A stretch of 64,000 nt of DNA from Flavobacterium pectinovorum. Its GTDB lineage: Bacteria; Bacteroidota; Bacteroidia; Flavobacteriales; Flavobacteriaceae. Below are positions 16,510 to 25,863 of this stretch, one piece after another. Position numbers and translations under genes: made by a program. The stretch is taken from positions 248,001-312,000 of the forward strand of contig NZ_FRBX01000002.1 of assembly GCF_900142715.1 (NCBI RefSeq). The letters run 5' to 3'. Each line of letters begins with the position of its first letter. Positions within the stretch are counted from its first letter, which is position 1. A model generated the notes under the pieces. The model searched no databases. It was not told where the DNA came from and saw nothing but the letters and a program-made list of their open reading frames with translations.

Positions 16510-16540
16510 CAACATCTTTAACGGTTGGTTAAAGGTGTTG
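16510..16540 (+). promoter_or_regulatory. Intercistronic hairpin between atpE and atpF
   Basis: 13 bp stem (16510-16522 with 16528-16540, one G-U pair) closed by the 5-base loop ggttg. It is followed by ttacctttt rather than a full T-run, so it looks like an mRNA 3'-end stabiliser or a partial attenuator rather than a complete terminator. It lies just where extra atpE mRNA would be useful. Confidence 0.6.
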
Positions 16541-16584
16541 TTACCTTTTAAAAAAAGAAATTAAATATTTTAATATAGTATAAA

Positions 16585-17085
16585 ATGGATAAGTTAATTA
16601 ACGATTTTTCATTCGGTTTATTCTTTTGGCAAGCTTTAATCTTGTTGGTTTTAATTTTACTTTTAGTAAAATTTGCTTGGAAACCTATCATGCAATCTAT
16701 TACAGATAGAGAAGAAGGTATTAAAGATGCATTACTTTCTGCTGAAAATGCAAAGAGAGATATGGAAAACTTACAAGCTGATAATCAAAGAATCTTGAAT
16801 GAAGCTCGTGCTGAACGTGACGCGATGTTGAAAGAAGCTCGTGAAATGAAAGAGAAAATGATAGCTGATTCTAAAAACGAAGCACAAGAGCAAGGTCAAA
16901 AAATGATCGAGCAGGCAAAAGCTGCTATCGAAAACGAAAAAAATGCTGCAATGGCAGAATTGAAATTACAAGTTTCAACACTATCATTAAGCATTGCAGA
17001 AAAATTGTTGAAAGATGAATTATCTAACAAAGAATCTCAAACTAAATTAGTAGAGAAAATGTTAGGTGACGTAAAGTTAAACTAA
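16585..17085 (+). CDS. atpF: ATP synthase F0 subunit b
   Basis: 166 residues: one N-terminal membrane helix (FFWQALILLVLILLLVKFAW), the conserved KPIMQSITDREEGIKDAL, then a long charged coiled coil with the usual Ala/Glu/Lys composition to the C-terminus. It forms the peripheral stalk dimer. It follows atpE after a 90 bp gap holding the hairpin, and atpH starts 4 bp after its stop. Confidence 0.97.
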   Translation: MDKLINDFSFGLFFWQALILLVLILLLVKFAWKPIMQSITDREEGIKDALLSAENAKRDMENLQADNQRILNEARAERDAMLKEAREMKEKMIADSKNEAQEQGQKMIEQAKAAIENEKNAAMAELKLQVSTLSLSIAEKLLKDELSNKESQTKLVEKMLGDVKLN

Positions 17086-17089
17086 GATT

Positions 17090-17623
17090 ATGGCAAGTAC
17101 AAGAGCAGCAATTCGTTATGCAAAAGCAATTCTAGACTTAGCAAACTCTAAAGGTGTTGCCGAAGCTGTCAATAACGACATGAAGTCAATTGCATCAGCA
17201 ATTGAAACAAATGAAGAATTGAGTACCTTTATTCAAAACCCAACTACTAAGGTTGAAGTAAAAGAAAGTGCTCTTTTAGAAGTTTTTGCAAATGTAAATG
17301 GAGTTACTAAAGGTTTATTTCATTTATTATTTGAAAACAAAAGATTCGAAATTTTAGAAGCAATTGCTTTAGAATATAAAAAATTATTTGATGAAAACAA
17401 TGGTGTTGAAGTAGCAACAGTTACAACAGCAATTCCAATGGATGCAGCATTAGAAGCTAAAGTTCTGGCTAAAATTGCAACATTATCAGATAAGAAAATT
17501 ACAATTGAAAATGTAGTAGATCCCGCAATTATTGGAGGATTTATTTTAAGAATAGGTGATAATCAATATAATGCTTCTGTGGCAAACAGATTGCAAGTAT
17601 TAAAAAGAGAGTTAAGTAATTAG
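17090..17623 (+). CDS. atpH: ATP synthase F1 subunit delta
   Basis: 177 residues. The N-terminal six-helix domain begins RAAIRYAKAILDLANSKGV, and the C-terminal strand region contains VDPAIIGGFILRIGDNQYNAS, the OSCP/delta signature. It joins the peripheral stalk to the top of F1. It is tightly spaced after atpF (4 bp) and 38 bp before atpA. Confidence 0.96.
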   Translation: MASTRAAIRYAKAILDLANSKGVAEAVNNDMKSIASAIETNEELSTFIQNPTTKVEVKESALLEVFANVNGVTKGLFHLLFENKRFEILEAIALEYKKLFDENNGVEVATVTTAIPMDAALEAKVLAKIATLSDKKITIENVVDPAIIGGFILRIGDNQYNASVANRLQVLKRELSN

Positions 17624-17661
17624 TTTTATTACACATAAAAGTGTCTAAATTATAAATTAAG

Positions 17662-19239
17662 ATGGCGGAAATCAAACCTGCTGAAATTTCAGCAATATTA
17701 AGAAAGCAAGTAGAAGGTTTTGAATCTGGTGCTACGCTAGAAGAGGTAGGAACAGTACTTCAAGTTGGAGACGGTATTGCTCGTATTTACGGGCTATCGA
17801 ATGTACAATATGGTGAGTTGGTTGAATTTGACAACGGACTTGAAGCTATTGTATTGAACCTTGAAGAAGACAATGTTGGTGTGGTACTTTTAGGACCATC
17901 AACAGGAATCAAAGAAGGATCAACAGCAAAAAGAACACAACGTATCGCTTCTCTTAAAGTAGGTGAGCAAATGGTAGGACGTGTAGTAAACACTCTTGGT
18001 TTTCCAATCGATGGAAAAGGACCAATTGGTGGAGACTTATACGAAATGCCTTTGGAAAGAAAAGCTCCTGGAGTTATCTTCCGTCAGCCGGTAACAGAGC
18101 CATTACAAACAGGAGTAAAAGCAGTTGATGCTATGATCCCGGTTGGTCGTGGACAACGTGAGCTTGTTATTGGTGACCGTCAAACAGGTAAATCAACTGT
18201 TTGTATCGATACAATCTTAAATCAAAAAGAATTTTACGATGCAGGAAAACCTGTATTTTGTATATATGTTGCAATTGGGCAAAAAGCTTCAACTGTAGCA
18301 GGAATTGCTAAAATGTTAGAAGAAAAAGGTGCAATGGCTTATACTGTTATTGTTGCTGCAAATGCTTCTGACCCAGCTCCAATGCAAGTTTATGCTCCTT
18401 TCGCAGGTGCAGCAATTGGAGAATACTTTAGAGATTCAGGTCGTCCGGCACTTATTGTGTATGATGATTTATCTAAACAAGCTGTTGCTTACCGTGAGGT
18501 TTCTCTTTTATTAAGAAGACCACCGGGACGTGAGGCATATCCTGGAGACGTTTTCTACTTACACTCTCGTTTATTAGAGCGTGCTTGTAAAGTAATTGCT
18601 GATGACGGAATTGCTAAAAACATGAACGATTTACCAGATTCTATTAAGTCTATCGTAAAAGGTGGTGGTTCATTAACTGCATTGCCAATTATTGAAACTC
18701 AGGCTGGTGACGTTTCTGCATATATCCCAACAAACGTAATTTCGATTACAGATGGTCAGATTTTCCTTGATGGAGATTTGTTCAACTCGGGAGTTCGTCC
18801 TGCGATTAACGTAGGTATCTCTGTATCTCGTGTTGGAGGTAATGCTCAGATTAAATCAATGAAAAAAGTTTCTGGAACTTTAAAATTAGATCAGGCTCAA
18901 TTCCGTGAATTAGAAGCTTTCGCTAAATTTGGTTCTGACCTGGATTCTGTTACTTTAAACGTAATTGAAAAAGGAAAAAGAAACGTTGAAATCTTGAAAC
19001 AAGGTTTGAACGATCCTTATCCTGTTGAAAACCAAGTTGCAATTATTTATGCTGGATCTAAAAACTTATTAAGAAACGTTCCTGTAAATAAAGTAAAAGA
19101 ATTTGAAGCTGATTTTATTGCTTACTTAAACAGTAAGCATAAAGATACGCTTAACGCGTTGAAAGCTGGTAAATTAGATGACAACATTACTGATGTTATC
19201 GAAAAAGCAGCAAAAGAAATTTCAGCAAAATATAACTAA
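17662..19239 (+). CDS. atpA: ATP synthase F1 subunit alpha
   Basis: 525 residues of normal length. Walker A is [10 protein letters not shown], the Walker B region is [16 protein letters not shown], and the arginine-finger region [17 protein letters not shown] is intact. The N-terminal beta barrel ([20 protein letters not shown]) and C-terminal helical domain are both complete. It forms the non-catalytic nucleotide sites of F1. An 86 bp gap holding a perfect inverted repeat separates it from atpG. Confidence 0.98.
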   Translation: MAEIKPAEISAILRKQVEGFESGATLEEVGTVLQVGDGIARIYGLSNVQYGELVEFDNGLEAIVLNLEEDNVGVVLLGPSTGIKEGSTAKRTQRIASLKVGEQMVGRVVNTLGFPIDGKGPIGGDLYEMPLERKAPGVIFRQPVTEPLQTGVKAVDAMIPVGRGQRELVIGDRQTGKSTVCIDTILNQKEFYDAGKPVFCIYVAIGQKASTVAGIAKMLEEKGAMAYTVIVAANASDPAPMQVYAPFAGAAIGEYFRDSGRPALIVYDDLSKQAVAYREVSLLLRRPPGREAYPGDVFYLHSRLLERACKVIADDGIAKNMNDLPDSIKSIVKGGGSLTALPIIETQAGDVSAYIPTNVISITDGQIFLDGDLFNSGVRPAINVGISVSRVGGNAQIKSMKKVSGTLKLDQAQFRELEAFAKFGSDLDSVTLNVIEKGKRNVEILKQGLNDPYPVENQVAIIYAGSKNLLRNVPVNKVKEFEADFIAYLNSKHKDTLNALKAGKLDDNITDVIEKAAKEISAKYN

Positions 19240-19253
19240 TAAGATAATTGTCA

Positions 19254-19295
19254 ATTAGATAATTAGAATCTTTAAGAGTTTTCTAATTATCTAAT
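19254..19295 (+). promoter_or_regulatory. Perfect 15 bp inverted repeat between atpA and atpG
   Basis: Arms 19254-19268 and 19281-19295 are exact reverse complements around a 12-base loop. The stem is almost all A/T, and there is no T-run of terminator type. It could stabilise atpA mRNA or mark a processing site. The flanking words aattgtcaatta and tcaaattgtca are also partly complementary, lengthening the structure. Confidence 0.6.
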
Positions 19296-19325
19296 TTTCA
19301 AATTGTCACATTCTTTAATCGACAA

Positions 19326-20186
19326 ATGGCAAATTTAAAGGAAATCCGTAATAGAATTACTTCCGTTTCATCGACGATGCAAATTACATCGGCAATGAAA
19401 ATGGTTTCTGCTGCAAAGCTTAAGAAAGCACAAGATGCAATCACTGCAATGCGCCCTTATGCCGAGAAATTAACGGAGCTGTTACAAAATCTTTCTGCTA
19501 CACTTGATGGTGAAGTAGGTGGTGATTACACAACTCAACGTGAGGTAAAAAAAGTATTGCTTGTTGCTATAACTTCAAACAGAGGTTTATGTGGAGCATT
19601 CAATTCAAACGTAATTAAAGAGATTAAAAACCGTACCGAATTTTACGCTGGTAAACAAGTTGACGTTTTTGCTATTGGTAAAAAAGGAAATGATGTTTTA
19701 AGTAAAACACATAAAGTTCACGGTCATCATAATGCAATTTTTGATCATTTAACTTTTGAAAACGTTGCCGGAATTGCTGATAATCTTACAGAAAAATTCT
19801 TATCTGGAGAATACGACAGAATTGAATTAATCTACAATCAGTTTAAAAATGCTGCGACTCAAATTGTTCAGACAGAGCAGTTTTTACCGTTAGCTCCAAT
19901 TAAATCTGATACTGCAGTTTCAACAGGAGATTATATTTTCGAACCTTCAAAAGAAGAAATTGTATTGACTTTGATTCCTAAATCATTGAAAACACAATTG
20001 TATAAAGGTATTCGTGATTCATTTGCTTCAGAACATGGAGCGCGTATGACAGCTATGCATAAAGCAACTGACAACGCAACTGAATTGAGAAACCAATTGA
20101 AATTGACTTACAATAAAGCACGTCAGGCAGCTATTACTAATGAAATCTTAGAGATCGTTGGTGGGGCAGAGGCTTTGAACGGATAA
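19326..20186 (+). CDS. atpG: ATP synthase F1 subunit gamma
   Basis: 286 residues. The N-terminal helix (LKEIRNRITSVSSTMQITSAMKMVSAAKLKKAQ) and C-terminal helix (MTAMHKATDNATELRNQLKL, then YNKARQAAITNEILEIVGGA) form the rotor shaft, and the central Rossmann-like part has LLVAITSNRGLCGAFNS. It is the last gene of this operon: a hairpin terminator follows and atpD/atpC are absent, as is normal in Bacteroidota, where beta and epsilon are encoded elsewhere. Confidence 0.97.
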   Translation: MANLKEIRNRITSVSSTMQITSAMKMVSAAKLKKAQDAITAMRPYAEKLTELLQNLSATLDGEVGGDYTTQREVKKVLLVAITSNRGLCGAFNSNVIKEIKNRTEFYAGKQVDVFAIGKKGNDVLSKTHKVHGHHNAIFDHLTFENVAGIADNLTEKFLSGEYDRIELIYNQFKNAATQIVQTEQFLPLAPIKSDTAVSTGDYIFEPSKEEIVLTLIPKSLKTQLYKGIRDSFASEHGARMTAMHKATDNATELRNQLKLTYNKARQAAITNEILEIVGGAEALNG

Positions 20187-20202
20187 TTTATTCAAGACAT
20201 AC

Positions 20203-20240
20203 AAAAAAGAGCCAACAAGTAATTGTCGGCTCTTTTTATT
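20203..20240 (+). terminator. Rho-independent terminator of the ATP synthase operon
   Basis: A stem of gagcc-a-aca with tgt-c-ggctc (one mismatch) around a 6-base loop is followed by ctttttatt and preceded by an A-run. It lies 17 bp after the atpG stop. Confidence 0.85.
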
Positions 20241-20270
20241 TATAGTAGTTTGTAGTTTTCTTTTTAAAAC

Positions 20271-20327
20271 TTATAAAATGGTGATTCTCAATTCATTCAT
20301 AAACCGAGAATCAATACCATTTTATAA
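20271..20327. repeat. Long imperfect inverted repeat downstream of atpG
   Basis: Arms begin ttataaaatgg and end ccattttataa (11 bp exact), with an inner gattctc/gagaatc pair (7 bp). A loop of about 16 bases lies in the centre. It precedes the tandem array at 20354-20618 and may be part of the same structured locus. Confidence 0.65.
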
Positions 20328-20353
20328 AATTACTTGACAGATAAAAATCTGCA

Positions 20354-20618
20354 GTGCTTTGTCTTTCGTGGGAACAAACTAGCTTTATTAGTCCCAATGC
20401 TCTGTTTTTTTGAGGGTTACATTTCAGCAGAATCAATCCCTTGTGCTTTGTCTTTCGTGGGAACAAACTAGCTTTATTAGTCCCAATGCTCTGTTTTTTT
20501 AGGGTTACAATACAGCAGAATCAATCCCTTGTGCTTTGTCTTTTATGGGAACAAACAAGCTTTATCAGTCCCAGTGCTTCCTTTTTTATAAGGGTTGTAT
20601 TTAGCTTTCTCAATCCCT
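20354..20618. repeat. Tandem array of three 88-89 bp structured units
   Basis: Units at 20354-20442, 20443-20530 and 20531-20618. Each starts gtgctttgtctt, then an imperfect 28 bp palindrome opening tggga and closing tccca, then a T-run, then a second arm pair aggg...tccct. Units 1 and 2 differ at very few positions and unit 3 is more diverged. No plausible gene is encoded: the one open frame merely reads through the repeats. It fills most of the 575 bp gap between atpG and the GNAT gene. Function unknown: structured RNA, protein-binding DNA or a decayed element. Confidence 0.85.
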
Positions 20619-20713
20619 GTATTACAAATTTAAGAAGATACGTCGTAAAAAAAGTTATATAATTTTTATGAAAATTTTATACATTTCACATGTTTTAGTT
20701 TTGTATCTTATAA

Positions 20714-20742
20714 TTGGCTATAAAAAAAATTGAGTATTTTTG
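20714..20742 (+). promoter_or_regulatory. Promoter of the GNAT gene
   Basis: TTG at 20714-20716, an 18 bp spacer and TATTTTTG at 20735-20742 match the consensus at both boxes. The ATG at 20762 is 19 bp after the box, so the leader is short. Confidence 0.65.
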
Positions 20743-20761
20743 ACTTCCATTTACTATTATA

Positions 20762-21208
20762 ATGAAATTACAGATACAAGAACTCACCACAATTAAGGAA
20801 ATGCTGCAGCAAATTGAAACGATGCGATTTCTTTATCCTAATCTTTCCATTGAGAAATATGAGGAATATCTTTCTCAAATGATACCTCATAACTATATTC
20901 AGATTGGAGTTTTTGAAAATGAAGTTTGTCTTGGAATTACCGGATGTTGGTCGGCAACTAAATTATGGACAGGTAAATATCTTGAAATCGATAATTTTGT
21001 AGTTAATCCTGAATTTCGTTCAAAAGGAATTGGAAAAATACTAACGGATTATATTGAACAAAAAGCAATAAATCTCGATTGCAGCAGTATTGTCCTAGAT
21101 GCTTTTACTGGAAATTTTGCGGCGCACCGTTTTTACTACAATCAAGGTTACGGACCAAAGGGTTTTCATTTTGTTAAAATTTTAGACAAAAAAAAATTAA
21201 CAGTATAA
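20762..21208 (+). CDS. GNAT family N-acetyltransferase
   Basis: 148 residues with a GNAT fold. The acetyl-CoA binding motif A is EIDNFVVNPEFRSKGIGKIL (R-x2-G-x-G/A type), followed by the motif B region AHRFYYNQGYGPKGFHFVKI. The substrate is unknown; no amide or peptide target gene is adjacent. It is a single gene with its own promoter and ends before the flippase promoter. Confidence 0.88.
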   Translation: MKLQIQELTTIKEMLQQIETMRFLYPNLSIEKYEEYLSQMIPHNYIQIGVFENEVCLGITGCWSATKLWTGKYLEIDNFVVNPEFRSKGIGKILTDYIEQKAINLDCSSIVLDAFTGNFAAHRFYYNQGYGPKGFHFVKILDKKKLTV

Positions 21209-21266
21209 ATTATGTCTAAGTTTTTTTATTGAATCAACAAAATCAATAATAAACGAAAGAATTGGT

Positions 21267-21274
21267 TATTTTTG
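21267..21274 (+). promoter_or_regulatory. Promoter -7 box of the flippase gene
   Basis: TATTTTTG fits TAnnTTTG and overlaps an in-frame TTG at 21272. Translation should therefore start further on, most simply at the TTG at 21302. Confidence 0.5.
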
Positions 21275-21301
21275 TCTTACAAACTTTATTACACACATAT
21301 T

Positions 21302-22762
21302 TTGGGATTATATAAAAATCTATTCAAACAAACGGCTATTTACGGATTAGCGACAGTATTACCCCGAATGCTAAGTTTTTTATTAGTGCGGCTTTATACC
21401 GGGATTTTACCAACGTCTGAATACGGAGAAGTTTCGATTGTTTTATCATGGATGGTTTTCTTTAACGTGGTTCTTTCTTACGGAATGGAAACCGCTTTTT
21501 TTAGATTTTACAGTGCCGAAGAAGATAAGCAAAATGTAATTGCAACATCAACTATATCAATATTTTGGTCGTCAATTGGATTTCTTTTTGCAGCATTAAT
21601 TTTTAGAAATACCTTAGCAAATTGGGCAGAAGTCGACGCACAATATATCACTTATTCGGTTTGGATATTAGTATTGGATGCTTTGGTTTTGGTACCATTT
21701 TCAAAACTAAGAGCCAACCAAAGACCAATGGTTTATGCAGCAATAAAAATAGGAAACGTAGTAATTAATATGCTGCTTAATTTCTTCTTTTTAATATACC
21801 TGCCAAAACTTGCAGCTGCAAATCCTAATTCGGTTTGGGATAATTTATATGTAGAAAATTTCCAGATTGCTTATATTTTCATCGCAAATCTATTGGCAAG
21901 TTTAGCCACATTTGTCGTGCTTTCGCCAAATTATCTTTATTTGGGCAGAAAATTTGATCCCGTACTTTGGAAAAAAATGATGAAATACGGTTTACCAATT
22001 TTGGTTGCCGGTCTTGCATTTGCAGTAAACGAACATTTCGACAAAATCTTACTTGGATATTTGTTACCTGAAAATTTAGCAAAATCAGAGGTTGGAGCTT
22101 ATTCGGCCTGTTATAAATTAGGTTTATTCATGGTTTTATTTGCAACCGCTTTCAGATTAGGAATTGAGCCTTTCTTTTTTAGTCATGCAAAAAATGAAAA
22201 TGCCCCGCAAACATATGCAGTAATCACAAAATATTTTGTGATTTTCGGATCGCTAATTTTATTGGGAGTAATTGTTTTTGCAGATGTTTTAAAATACCTA
22301 CTGCTTGATAATAAATCCTATTGGGAAGCCATGAAAGTAGTTCCATTAATTATTCTGGCGAACTTCTTTTTGGGTATTTACAACAATCTATCGGTTTGGT
22401 ATAAGCTGACGGACAAAACAAAAATAGGCGCTTACATTTCTATAGTTGGTGCTATTGTAACTTTGGTTTTAAATTATATGTTAATTCCAAAATACAGTTA
22501 TTATGGTTCTGCAATTGCTACAATTTCTGCTTACGGAAGTATGATGTTGATCTCATACATTTTAGGAAATAAATATTATCCAATACCTTATGATATGAAT
22601 AAAATTGGTGCTTATTTGGGCATTTCAATTCTGTTTTCGGCAATTTCTTTTTATGGATTTAGAGAAAATTATTTTGTTGGAATCCCGTTATTACTAGTGT
22701 TTATCTATTTTGTTTATCATAACGAAAAAAGCACAATCAAAGGAATTATGAATAGAAAGTAA
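21302..22762 (+). CDS. Polysaccharide flippase (MATE/MOP superfamily, Wzx-like)
   Basis: About 486 residues from [21 protein letters not shown] (TTG start). Roughly 14 membrane helices are predicted, with the family start [22 protein letters not shown] and FRFYSAEE. Oligosaccharide flippases of this kind move lipid-linked glycans to the periplasmic face. The earlier TTG at 21272 sits inside the promoter box and is rejected. Downstream are dut and a sugar-nucleotide-type nucleotidyltransferase, an order that I recall as common in Flavobacterium and likely to form one transcript. Confidence 0.88.
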   Translation: MGLYKNLFKQTAIYGLATVLPRMLSFLLVRLYTGILPTSEYGEVSIVLSWMVFFNVVLSYGMETAFFRFYSAEEDKQNVIATSTISIFWSSIGFLFAALIFRNTLANWAEVDAQYITYSVWILVLDALVLVPFSKLRANQRPMVYAAIKIGNVVINMLLNFFFLIYLPKLAAANPNSVWDNLYVENFQIAYIFIANLLASLATFVVLSPNYLYLGRKFDPVLWKKMMKYGLPILVAGLAFAVNEHFDKILLGYLLPENLAKSEVGAYSACYKLGLFMVLFATAFRLGIEPFFFSHAKNENAPQTYAVITKYFVIFGSLILLGVIVFADVLKYLLLDNKSYWEAMKVVPLIILANFFLGIYNNLSVWYKLTDKTKIGAYISIVGAIVTLVLNYMLIPKYSYYGSAIATISAYGSMMLISYILGNKYYPIPYDMNKIGAYLGISILFSAISFYGFRENYFVGIPLLLVFIYFVYHNEKSTIKGIMNRK

Positions 22763-22791
22763 TCTTACTTTTTAATCTTTTAAAAATAAAA

Positions 22792-23226
22792 ATGAAAATA
22801 CAAATAATCAATAAATCACAGCACGCATTACCTAATTACGAAACAATTGCTTCGGCAGGAATGGATTTACGTGCGAATTTAACCGAATCAATAACATTAA
22901 AACCATTAGAAAGAACCATTGTAAAAACGGGACTTTTTATTGAATTGCCAATTGGTTACGAAGCACAAGTAAGACCAAGAAGTGGTCTGGCTGCAAAAAA
23001 AGGAGTAACCGTTTTAAATTCTCCGGGAACTGTTGATGCTGATTATAGAGGAGAAATAGGTGTAATTTTAGTAAATTTATCAAACGAAGAATTTGTAATC
23101 GAGAACGGAGAACGAATTGCACAATTGATTATTGCCAAACACGAAAGAGCAGAGTGGATTGAAGTTGGAGAACTTTCTGAAACATCAAGAGGCGAAGGCG
23201 GATTTGGAAGCACAGGAGTGAAGTAG
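22792..23226 (+). CDS. dut: dUTP diphosphatase (dUTPase)
   Basis: Hydrolyses dUTP to dUMP, keeping uracil out of DNA and feeding dTMP synthesis. The 144 residues hold all five motifs of the trimeric family: [33 protein letters not shown] (catalytic Asp), ERIAQLII and [10 protein letters not shown] at the C-terminus. It lies 29 bp after the flippase gene. Confidence 0.97.
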   Translation: MKIQIINKSQHALPNYETIASAGMDLRANLTESITLKPLERTIVKTGLFIELPIGYEAQVRPRSGLAAKKGVTVLNSPGTVDADYRGEIGVILVNLSNEEFVIENGERIAQLIIAKHERAEWIEVGELSETSRGEGGFGSTGVK

Positions 23227-23275
23227 TTTTTTAGTTTTTAGTAATCAGTTTTCAGTCGCAGTTTACAAACAACAG

Positions 23276-23364
23276 TTTATAAACTTTGCGATCTTTAAAA
23301 TGAAAAAACTTAGAAATCTTTGCGAATCCCGATAGCTATCGGGATTGCGAACTTTGCGGTAAAA
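23276..23364. repeat. Intergenic composite repeat with 20 bp palindrome
   Basis: ATCCCGATAGCTATCGGGAT (23326-23345) is a perfect palindrome. It is embedded between ctttgcga words and the phrase gcgaactttgcggtaaa. The same ctttgcgaactttgcggt phrase recurs at 61381-61446. The gap between dut and the nucleotidyltransferase gene (229 bp) otherwise shows nothing coding. Confidence 0.75.
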
Positions 23365-23455
23365 AATTAGAACAAATTTAATTTTTACGCCAGCATCATA
23401 ATTTGAACTAACCAAACTGAAGATTTTAAATCTTCCCATATTAAATAATTTCAAA

Positions 23456-24472
23456 ATGAAAATAATCGTTCCAATGGCGGGTCGCGGATCAAGACTTAGA
23501 CCACATACATTAACAGTACCAAAACCATTAATTCCGGTTGCCGGAAAATCTATAGTGCATCGTTTAGTTGAAGATATTGCCAAAATATTAAAAGAACCAA
23601 TTGAAGAAGTGGCTTTTATTTTGGGAGATCCTGCTTTTTTTGGCGATGATCTTGTAGAAAGTTTAGAAGAATTAGCTGGAAGTTTAGGAGCAAAAGCTTC
23701 TATTTATCGTCAGGATTTGCCTTTAGGAACCGGTCATGCGATTATGTGCGCCAAAGAATCTTTATCAGGTCCTGCTGTGATTGCTTATGCAGATACTTTG
23801 ATCAGAGCAGATTTTGAATTAGATCCTTCTGCAGATGCTGTAATTTGGGTAAAACAAGTAGATCAGCCGGAAGCATTTGGAGTTGTTAAATTAAACAGTA
23901 ACAATGAAATAATAGAATTGGTAGAAAAACCAAAAGAGTTTGTAAGCGATCTTGCCGTTATCGGAATCTATTATTTTAAAGAAGTTGGCGATTTGAAAAA
24001 AGAACTTCAGGGTGTTTTGGATAATAATATTCAGAATGGTGGTGAATATCAAATTAATGACGGAATCAAAGCAATGATGGCTAACGGAAAAGTTTTTAAA
24101 ACCGGAAGCGTAGATGAATGGATGGATTGCGGAAACAAAGATGTAACTGTAGAAACCAACACAAGAATGTTAGGATTTTTACATAATGATGGCGAACATT
24201 TAGTAGATTATAACGTAACTTTAGATAACTCAACGATTATTCCGCCGTGTTTTATTGGCGAAAATGTAGTGTTGAAAAATACAACAATTGGTCCAAATGT
24301 ATCTTTAGGAAATGGATGCCATGTAAGTGACAGTGTTATTAAAAACAGTTTGGTACAAACTTTTTCGCAAATAAAAAATGCTAACCTGGACAATGCAATG
24401 ATCGGAAACCACGTTAATTACGATGGTAAGTTTACAAGTATTAGCATTGGCGATTATTCTGTTTTAGAATAA
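23456..24472 (+). CDS. Sugar-phosphate nucleotidyltransferase (mannose-1-P guanylyltransferase / GlmU-like)
   Basis: 338 residues. The N-terminal Rossmann-like nucleotidyltransferase domain starts IIVPMAGRGSRLRPHTLTVP and KPLIPVAGKSI, the G-x-G-x-R-x(n)-KP signature, with later YADTLIRADF and VDEWMDCGNK. From about residue 250 there are left-handed beta-helix hexapeptides (CFIGENVVLKNTTIGPNVSL). It makes an NDP-sugar for glycan assembly; the exact sugar is not determinable. The genes that follow, of envelope type, may share its transcript. Confidence 0.88.
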   Translation: MKIIVPMAGRGSRLRPHTLTVPKPLIPVAGKSIVHRLVEDIAKILKEPIEEVAFILGDPAFFGDDLVESLEELAGSLGAKASIYRQDLPLGTGHAIMCAKESLSGPAVIAYADTLIRADFELDPSADAVIWVKQVDQPEAFGVVKLNSNNEIIELVEKPKEFVSDLAVIGIYYFKEVGDLKKELQGVLDNNIQNGGEYQINDGIKAMMANGKVFKTGSVDEWMDCGNKDVTVETNTRMLGFLHNDGEHLVDYNVTLDNSTIIPPCFIGENVVLKNTTIGPNVSLGNGCHVSDSVIKNSLVQTFSQIKNANLDNAMIGNHVNYDGKFTSISIGDYSVLE

Positions 24473-24495
24473 TAATTTAAAAAGAAATTATGTAA

Positions 24496-25848
24496 ATGAT
24501 GAAAAAAAGAGTTTTAGTAATTTTAGTATTCGCTTTGTTCAGCAATGCATTTTCGGTTATGGCGCAAACCAACCCGGAAGATATTGCTATGGCAACGGAT
24601 GAATATCAGGACTCTTTTTATGAATCATTGAAACAAAAAGGAATTGAAAATTACGATAAAGCAATCGTATCATTAGAAAAATGTATCAAACTAAAGCCTA
24701 ATGATGCCGTAGCTTATTTTGAGTTAGGTAAAAATTACCTGTCTTTAAAAGATTATGGTAATGCCCAAAGTTTTTTTGAAAAAGCGACACAATTAGATCC
24801 AAAAAATAAATGGTACTGGCTGGGAATTTACGATGTAAGTTACGAAACCAAAAACTATCCTTTGGCAATCGAAACGATTCAAAAAATTATTCCGTTTGAC
24901 GAAGAATATAAAGACGATTTAATTTCGTTGTATATGATTTCAAATCAGTATGACAAAGCGCTTGCAACGATTAATGAAATGAACGATAAGTTTGGAAAAT
25001 CTGAAGATCGCGATCGTTATAAAATGCAGATTTTATCGCAGGGAAAATATCAAAATGCAGAGGCGTCGAATTTGATTGATCAGATTAAAAAAAATCCGAA
25101 AGAAGAATCCAATTATATAGATCTGATTTCTTTGTATTCAAAATCAAATGAAACGGATAAAGCTTTGGATGTTGCAAAACAATTGGCAAAAGAAATCCCA
25201 ACATCAGAGTGGGCGCAGGTAAGTTTGTTTAAAGTATATTTAGATGCTAACCAGGCTGACAAAGCGATTAATTCGATGAATATAATTTTGGCAAGCTCAA
25301 AAATTGATTCGAAAATAAAACATCGAACACTAAATGAGTTTTTGATTTATACGAATAAAAACCCGCAATATGCGCCGGCTTTAGAAAAAGCAATTGGTTA
25401 TTTTGATAATGACCCGAACGTTGATGTTGCAAAAGAAATAGGAAAATTTTATCATAGCAAAAATCAGTTTGAAAATGCAATTAAGTATTATGAAAAAGAT
25501 TTAAGCGCCAATTCAGATACAGATCGTGAAACCAATTTGCTTTTGCTTGATGCTTATACACAGGCAAAACAATTTGAACCTCTGACAAAAAGAGCCATGA
25601 TGATGATTGAAGTTTACCCGAGTCAGCCGCAATTTTACTATTTTGCCGGAATGGGAAGCAATCAGCTCAAGCAATTTAAAAATGCAAAAACCGTTTTAGA
25701 AATGGGATTGGATTATGTGGTTGATGATGCTAAGCTGGAGGCAAATTTTAATTTTCAATTAGGAGAAGCTTATAATGGATTGGGAGACGCTAAGAAAAAA
25801 GAGGAATACTTTTTGAAGGCAAATGAATTATTAAAGAAAAAGAAGTAA
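24496..25848 (+). CDS. Secreted tetratricopeptide repeat protein
   Basis: 450 residues. A signal peptide (RVLVILVFALFSNAFSVMAQ) is followed by TPR units along the whole protein, for example AVAYFELGKNYLSLKDYGNAQ, KALATINEMND and ANFNFQLGEAYNGLGDAKKK. The role is a periplasmic or surface scaffold by analogy; no enzymatic motif was seen. It precedes the DUF4292-like lipoprotein by 15 bp and EnvC by about 0.8 kb, an arrangement that suggests one envelope-biogenesis operon. Confidence 0.85.
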   Translation: MMKKRVLVILVFALFSNAFSVMAQTNPEDIAMATDEYQDSFYESLKQKGIENYDKAIVSLEKCIKLKPNDAVAYFELGKNYLSLKDYGNAQSFFEKATQLDPKNKWYWLGIYDVSYETKNYPLAIETIQKIIPFDEEYKDDLISLYMISNQYDKALATINEMNDKFGKSEDRDRYKMQILSQGKYQNAEASNLIDQIKKNPKEESNYIDLISLYSKSNETDKALDVAKQLAKEIPTSEWAQVSLFKVYLDANQADKAINSMNIILASSKIDSKIKHRTLNEFLIYTNKNPQYAPALEKAIGYFDNDPNVDVAKEIGKFYHSKNQFENAIKYYEKDLSANSDTDRETNLLLLDAYTQAKQFEPLTKRAMMMIEVYPSQPQFYYFAGMGSNQLKQFKNAKTVLEMGLDYVVDDAKLEANFNFQLGEAYNGLGDAKKKEEYFLKANELLKKKK

Positions 25849-25863
25849 AAGAGAAAAATTCAG

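Noticed and set aside
20354..20618. CRISPR array
   Set aside because: Three units with an 88-89 bp period and no unique spacers; whole units repeat, including the parts that would be spacers, and no cas genes are nearby.
20441..20662. Protein of 73 residues across the tandem repeats
   Set aside because: The frame only reads the repeat units, contains low-complexity aromatic/Leu/Cys stretches and has no ribosome-binding site or conserved pattern.
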